NCBI RefSeq assembly: GCF_011759705.1
Contig: NZ_JAAOZF010000001.1
Span: 1,113,152-1,177,151 of the forward strand
Direction of reading: 5' to 3'
From: Microbacterium ulmi
Lineage (GTDB): Bacteria > Actinomycetota > Actinomycetes > Actinomycetales > Microbacteriaceae
Length of the DNA stretch: 64,000 nucleotides
Shown: in pieces, positions 60,602 to 64,000 of the stretch
How the letters are laid out: every line of letters begins with the position of its first letter
Position numbering within the stretch: the first letter of the stretch is position 1
The notes under the pieces: model-generated
What the model was told of the DNA's origin: nothing
The model's database searches: none
Seen by the model: the letters and a program-made list of their open reading frames with translations, nothing else
Position numbers and translations under genes: made by a program

Positions 60602-61870
60602 CTACGGTAGCGGGCAGATGGCCCCGCCCGTGATGGCGTCGTGGTTCTGCGCCGCCGTCCACGGCAGCCCCGCCTCCGGCGCCTTCTGCCCCGACGCCGG
60701 GGCGGCCTTCGACGCGATCGAGGCGAGCTCCCATGCAAGAGACGTCACGATTCCCGGGCCTGACGCGGAGTTGTTCAGCACGACCGCGACGGTGAGACCC
60801 GACTTCGGATCGGCGAACGCCGCCGTCGCATAGCCCGGCGTGGTGCCCGCCTGCCCCACGAGGGATCCGGCCTGGATCACGCCGCCCGCCGTCGTGTACC
60901 ACGTGGGTGCTCCCGCGTAGACGGGGAGCGGGACCGCGTACCGGTCGTCGGCTGGCGTGAGCGATTGCGCGGCGAGCGCCTGGACGTAGCGTCCGAGGTC
61001 GTCGATGTCGGTGACGACGCCGGCATCCGTGAATCCGAAGCCCGCCGACATCGCGGTCACATCGAGCGGGTCAGTGCAGTTCATCGCGCCCTCGGCACCG
61101 GGCATGCCCAGGTGTCCTGCGAGAATGTGCGGGACGCGGGCCGCAGGATTCGTCGGAAGTCTCGTGTGCTCGAGGGACAGGGGCGTGAACACGTTCTCGT
61201 CGAGCAGCTCGGACGCCGTCTGCCCCGTCGCCTTCTCGAGCGCGAGCCCGAGCAGGACGTAGCCCGCGTCCGAGTCGCGCAGCGCGGCGCCGGGTTCCGC
61301 CGTCCGGGCCTGCCCGAGCCCGTAGCTCGCGAGCTCGCGGGGGTTCCATACCCGGTCGGGCACGGACAGCCACGAGCTCATGAGCTGACCGGAATACGAT
61401 CCGATGCCCGACGTGCTGTCGCACAGTTCGCGAAGCGTGACGTCCTTGACGTCGGACACCCCCGAGACGTGGTCGGCGACGCTGTCGTCGAGGTCGACGA
61501 CGCCCTTGTCCGCCAGGACGTAGAGAGCGTCGCACGTCATGGCGCGGCTCACAGGGCCCGCCCGGAACGGCATGTCCGCCGTGACGACAGAACCTCCGCC
61601 GATCCTCTGCGTGCCCAGTCCTGTGACCCACTGTCCGCTCCACGGCGCCCACACGCCGACGATGGCTCCGGATGCCCCGGCCGCCGCCATCGCGTGGGTC
61701 ACGGCATCCTGCAGCGCTGCGACCATGTCTGCGGGCAGCTTCGCATCGACCTGCGCGGGCAGGTCGACGTCGATCTGGGGTGCGGCTGAACAGGACGCGA
61801 GTCCGAGGACGAGGGCGAGCACCCCGGCGATCGCCGCGACGACGCGACTTCTCTGGGTCTTCGCCCGCAT
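60602..61870 (-). CDS. Serine-hydrolase-fold (class C beta-lactamase-like) lipoprotein, catalytic motifs lost
   Basis: 422 residues. Lipoprotein signal VVAAIAGVLALVLGLASC with Cys27. The fold of D-Ala-D-Ala carboxypeptidase/beta-lactamase class C is clear (MPFRAGPVSRAMTCDALYVL, LRELCDSTSGIGSYSGQL, PGAALRDSDAGYVLLGLALE, GQAGTTPGYATAAFADPKSG). The S-x-x-K motif, however, reads Pro106-Val-Ser-Arg109, and the Y-x-N motif is Asp-Ser-Asp. Both motifs lack their key side chains, so it is probably a non-enzymatic binding lipoprotein. The ATG at 61870 follows GGGGGG; upstream ATGs are possible but would precede the signal. Confidence 0.82.
   Translation of the reverse strand: MRAKTQRSRVVAAIAGVLALVLGLASCSAAPQIDVDLPAQVDAKLPADMVAALQDAVTHAMAAAGASGAIVGVWAPWSGQWVTGLGTQRIGGGSVVTADMPFRAGPVSRAMTCDALYVLADKGVVDLDDSVADHVSGVSDVKDVTLRELCDSTSGIGSYSGQLMSSWLSVPDRVWNPRELASYGLGQARTAEPGAALRDSDAGYVLLGLALEKATGQTASELLDENVFTPLSLEHTRLPTNPAARVPHILAGHLGMPGAEGAMNCTDPLDVTAMSAGFGFTDAGVVTDIDDLGRYVQALAAQSLTPADDRYAVPLPVYAGAPTWYTTAGGVIQAGSLVGQAGTTPGYATAAFADPKSGLTVAVVLNNSASGPGIVTSLAWELASIASKAAPASGQKAPEAGLPWTAAQNHDAITGGAICPLP
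60604..60609 (-). promoter_or_regulatory. Leaderless -10 box of the EamA gene
   Basis: TACCGT on the minus strand, six bases (AGCCGG) before the ATG. It lies within the last codons of the upstream gene. Confidence 0.5.
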
Positions 61871-61936
61871 TCCCACCCCCCGATGATTGTGCATTGCATT
61901 CAAACACACGCGGCTGAGAGCCGGCGCGTCGATCCT

Positions 61937-61942
61937 TAGGCT
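61937..61942 (+). promoter_or_regulatory. Leaderless -10 box of the DUF2470 gene
   Basis: TAGGCT, six bases (GGGGAT) before the ATG. Confidence 0.6.
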
Positions 61943-61948
61943 GGGGAT

Positions 61949-62260
61949 ATGACGCATCGATTCGACGACGCCGCCCTCGCAGGAGTGCTCCGACACATGA
62001 ACGGCGATCACTCAGACGACAATCTGCTGATCGTGCGCGCGTTCGCACCCGAGTCCGGGGCGGTCGCCGCGACCATGACGGGATTCGACGGCGACGGCGG
62101 CGACTGGGTCGCGCAGCGAGCCGACGGCTCATCGCAGCCGCTGCGCGTGTCGTGGCCGGGCGGACCCATCGCGGAGCGCCCGGAGGTGCGCCGCGAGATC
62201 GTCGCGCTCTACGACGAAGCCTGCCGCCGGCTCGGCGTCACGCCGCGCGCGCACGCCTGA
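61949..62260 (+). CDS. DUF2470-domain protein (HugZ C-terminal-like)
   Basis: 103 residues. Entire protein is a DUF2470 domain: FDDAALAGVLRHMNGDHSDD, NLLIVRAF, ATMTGFDGDGGDWVAQRADG and a final helix EVRREIVALYDEACRRLG. The MNGDH motif supplies a histidine that in HugZ-type proteins lies near heme. It is 80 bases upstream of the heme oxygenase gene on the same strand, supporting a role in heme use. It has its own leaderless promoter. Confidence 0.88.
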   Translation: MTHRFDDAALAGVLRHMNGDHSDDNLLIVRAFAPESGAVAATMTGFDGDGGDWVAQRADGSSQPLRVSWPGGPIAERPEVRREIVALYDEACRRLGVTPRAHA

Positions 62261-62292
62261 CACGGCGGACGACCGCGGAGTTTTCCTTCTGG

Positions 62293-62334
62293 TTACCTGA
62301 AGCTATTTAGGTTCGGCTTACCTGAAGGTATGCT
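62293..62334 (+). promoter_or_regulatory. Iron box and promoter of the heme oxygenase gene
   Basis: A 19-bp DtxR/IdeR-like iron box (62307-62325) starts TTAGGTTCG and ends TTACCTGA, matching 15 of 19 bases of the DtxR consensus. TTACCTGAAG is repeated at 62293 and 62318. TATGCT (62329-62334) is the leaderless -10, six bases before the ATG. Repression by iron-loaded DtxR/IdeR is expected. Confidence 0.75.
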
Positions 62335-62340
62335 GTCCGC

Positions 62341-62994
62341 ATGTCCGAGGTGATCTCCTTCTCCGCCGCTCTGCGCGAGCGCTCCAGCACCGCACACTCG
62401 TCGAGCGAGCACGCCGGCTTCATGGCCGACCTCATGAAGGGCGAAGGCTCGCGCGCCGACTACATCGCCCTCGTGGCACAGCACTGGTTCATCTACGAAG
62501 CGCTCGAGTCGGCGGCCGAGCGCATGCGCCGCGATCCGATCGCGTCGGTCTTCATCAGCGACAAGCTGACGCGGCTGCCGGCGCTCGAGGCCGACCTCGA
62601 GTTCCTCATCGGACCCGACTGGCGCGAGCGCATCGCGCCCCTGCCGACGACCCGGCGCTACGTCGACCGGATCGACCAGGTCGCCGCCACCTGGGCGGGC
62701 GGCTTCGTCGCGCACCACTACACGCGCTACCTCGGCGACCTCTCCGGCGGCCAGTTCATCGGACGGCTCATGGCCAGGCGCTTCGGGTTCGAGACCAACG
62801 GCATCGGGTTCTACCTGTTCGCAGACATCGCCGACCCGAAGGCGTTCAAGGACGTCTACCGCGAGCAGCTCGACGCAGCGCCGTGGGACGCCGCCGAGCA
62901 GGAGCGGGTCATCGACGAGGTGCTCGTGGCGTACCGCTTCAACACCGAGCTGTTCGACGACCTCGCCCACGCGAAGGCGACGCAGGTCGCCTGA
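62341..62994 (+). CDS. hmuO: Heme oxygenase (biliverdin-producing)
   Basis: 217 residues, HmuO/HO-1 family. The proximal heme ligand is expected at His19 in RERSSTAHSSSEHAGFMADL; the distal helix glycines are in YTRYLGDLSGGQFIGRLMAR, and FYLFADIADPKAFKDVYREQ follows. It opens heme with O2 and electrons to give biliverdin, CO and Fe2+. The iron box upstream indicates induction in iron starvation; the DUF2470 gene upstream is a likely partner. Confidence 0.95.
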   Translation: MSEVISFSAALRERSSTAHSSSEHAGFMADLMKGEGSRADYIALVAQHWFIYEALESAAERMRRDPIASVFISDKLTRLPALEADLEFLIGPDWRERIAPLPTTRRYVDRIDQVAATWAGGFVAHHYTRYLGDLSGGQFIGRLMARRFGFETNGIGFYLFADIADPKAFKDVYREQLDAAPWDAAEQERVIDEVLVAYRFNTELFDDLAHAKATQVA

Positions 62995-63024
62995 CCCCGG
63001 CGGGCTCGGCCCGCACGACGGCCG

Positions 63025-63107
63025 TGCAGAACTCCACGGTTTTGTCAGGCGACCGGGCCTGAGGCGACTCCACGGCCGGTTCGGGCTCGGATCCGTGGAG
63101 TTCTGCA
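63025..63107. repeat. 83-bp inverted-repeat element between hmuO and the helicase gene
   Basis: Perfect 15-bp arms TGCAGAACTCCACGG and its complement at 63093-63107. Between them lies an inner CAGGC/GCCTG hairpin and another CTCCACGG. It resembles small intergenic repeats (REP/MITE-like) and could also terminate both convergent genes. Confidence 0.7.
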
Positions 63108-63112
63108 GGAGG

Positions 63113-64000
63113 TCAGGATGCCGCGGCCCGCGCCGCCGTCATCCACCGGGCGACGTCGGGATCCACGCGGATGTCGGCCGGGCGCAGCGGACGGCTCAGA
63201 TACAGGCCGTCGAGCGAGGTCAGCCGCGACAGCGCGACGTACGTCTGCCCCGGCGCGAAGGCGCCGGAGCCGAGGTCGATGATCGCGCGGTCGTAGGTCT
63301 TGCCCTGCGATTTGTGGATCGTGACGGCCCATGCGAGCCGCAGCGGGAACTGCGTGAACTCGGCGACGATGTCGCGGGAGAGCGACTTGGACCGGGGGTC
63401 GTACGCATACCGGAACCTCTCCCAGACCGCCGGCTCGACGTCGAACTCGTGGCCTTCGACGTCGACGCGCACGGTGCCGCCCGCGATGCGGGTCACCGTG
63501 CCGATCGTGCCGTTGACCCAGCGCGGCGGCTCGCCCTGCGAGTCCCGGTCGTTGCGCAGGAACATGACCTGCGCGCCGACCTTGAGCTGCAGCTCGACGT
63601 CGGCGGGGTAGGCGTCGCCGCGGCCGAAGTCCCCGCTGATCTCGGCGACGGCCGTCTGCGACTGTCCGGGCAGCGCGTCGAGGTGCCGCCGGTTGATCGC
63701 GTTGACGATGTCGTTGCGGGTGGCGAGGGTGATGATCGGCACCTCGCCGTCGGCGGGCTCCGGCGGCCGCCGCGCGCCTGTGTCGTTGAGCACCCGCGCG
63801 ATGTCGGCGGTGACGTGTCCGTGCCGGACCGCGTTGAGCATCGCCTTGAACGCAGGATCGGCCTGACGGTGGATCTCGACGAGCTCGCGGATGTGCAGGT
63901 GCGCGCCGAAAGGGCCGAGGTCGGCGAACCCCTCGAGGGACGCGGCATCCCCGATCGCGGACTGCGAGCCCGTCCACACCTTCGCGTCGAAGAACCAGAA
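63113..64000 (-). CDS. Pif1/RecD-type ATP-dependent helicase, C-terminal part
   Basis: At least 296 residues; the start lies beyond the right edge, where the frame remains open. The visible portion begins FWFFDAKVWTG and has LHIRELVEIHRQADPAFKAM (helicase motif with His-Arg-Gln), PIITLATRNDIVNAINRRHL and LKVGAQVMFLRNDRD. The UvrD_C_2-type end includes LAWAVTIHKSQGKTYDRAII and PGQTYVALSRLTSLDGLYLS (motif VI). This matches Pif1-like SF1B helicases, including those with an upstream HRDC or nuclease region. The domain composition cannot be judged without the missing N-terminus. Confidence 0.88.
   Translation of the reverse strand, partial: FWFFDAKVWTGSQSAIGDAASLEGFADLGPFGAHLHIRELVEIHRQADPAFKAMLNAVRHGHVTADIARVLNDTGARRPPEPADGEVPIITLATRNDIVNAINRRHLDALPGQSQTAVAEISGDFGRGDAYPADVELQLKVGAQVMFLRNDRDSQGEPPRWVNGTIGTVTRIAGGTVRVDVEGHEFDVEPAVWERFRYAYDPRSKSLSRDIVAEFTQFPLRLAWAVTIHKSQGKTYDRAIIDLGSGAFAPGQTYVALSRLTSLDGLYLSRPLRPADIRVDPDVARWMTAARAAAS

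Noticed and set aside
59281..60633. Open frames running through the tRNA-tail repeats and opposite the EamA gene
   Set aside because: They read through terminators and repeat units with Arg/Pro-rich peptides that change frame meaning at each unit; no protein similarity.

Overview
The window is chromosomal DNA from a high-GC actinobacterium, most likely a Microbacterium or close relative in the Microbacteriaceae. The evidence is the strong G/C third-position bias, many GTG starts and start/stop overlaps (GTGA, ATGA), HspR/HAIR heat-shock control, an F420-type LLM oxidoreductase, a TatA-TatC-TatB operon, and dense use of the GGATGC/GCATCC word inside genes. I see no prophage, insertion sequence, CRISPR array or rRNA. 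One tRNA is present: tRNA-Gly(CCC), with tandem copies of its 3' end behind it.

Layout. 1-9.8 kb: end of pntB, xthA, an HxlR-controlled VOC/reductase group, a NarL-type two-component system followed by a NatAB-like ABC exporter, rraA and a nitroreductase. 9.8-17.5 kb: clpB with a HAIR operator, a DJ-1/AraC regulator, a two-gene glycosyltransferase operon, and an F420-type oxidoreductase. 17.6-24.7 kb: a DUF2252 gene preceded in frame by a SulP relic, a TetR/DHA2-efflux pair, and glsA coupled to an MFS gene. 24.7-28.9 kb: the dnaK-grpE-dnaJ-hspR heat-shock operon with two HAIR-like sites around its promoter. 28.9-35.9 kb: a TetR/secreted hydrolase pair, a KhtTU-like antiporter, an Atg22-type MFS, and two divergent His/Gly-rich MarR-like proteins with a CATG operator array between them. 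36.1-42.4 kb: siroheme and sulfite reduction (cbiX, sir, unknown gene, cobA), dcd and tatACB.

42.5-59.0 kb is the accessory heart of the window. It is a catabolic cluster with a Tat-exported sugar-binding lipoprotein, two permeases, a cyclase-family hydrolase, an unusual GH2 hydrolase, two SDRs, a Gfo/Idh/MocA enzyme, an alditol-oxidase-like flavoprotein, two paralogous GntR regulators, and an opposing operon of Fe-alcohol dehydrogenase, aldehyde dehydrogenase, CoA-transferase and enoyl-CoA hydratase. Four copies of an ATCCGAT-centred site lie in front of its outward promoters, which suggests one regulon. The likely substrate is a glycoside or sugar/alditol derivative whose products pass through alcohol, aldehyde and CoA-ester stages; it cannot be named from sequence. 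59-64 kb: tRNA-Gly and its 156-bp repeats, a DMT transporter, a serine-hydrolase-fold lipoprotein lacking its catalytic motifs, an iron-box-controlled heme oxygenase beside a DUF2470 protein, and the C-terminal part of a Pif1/RecD-type helicase.

A recurring feature is leaderless transcription. At least thirteen genes have a TANNNT -10 hexamer exactly 6 (once 7) bases before the start codon, usually without a Shine-Dalgarno sequence, and this fixed several start choices here.
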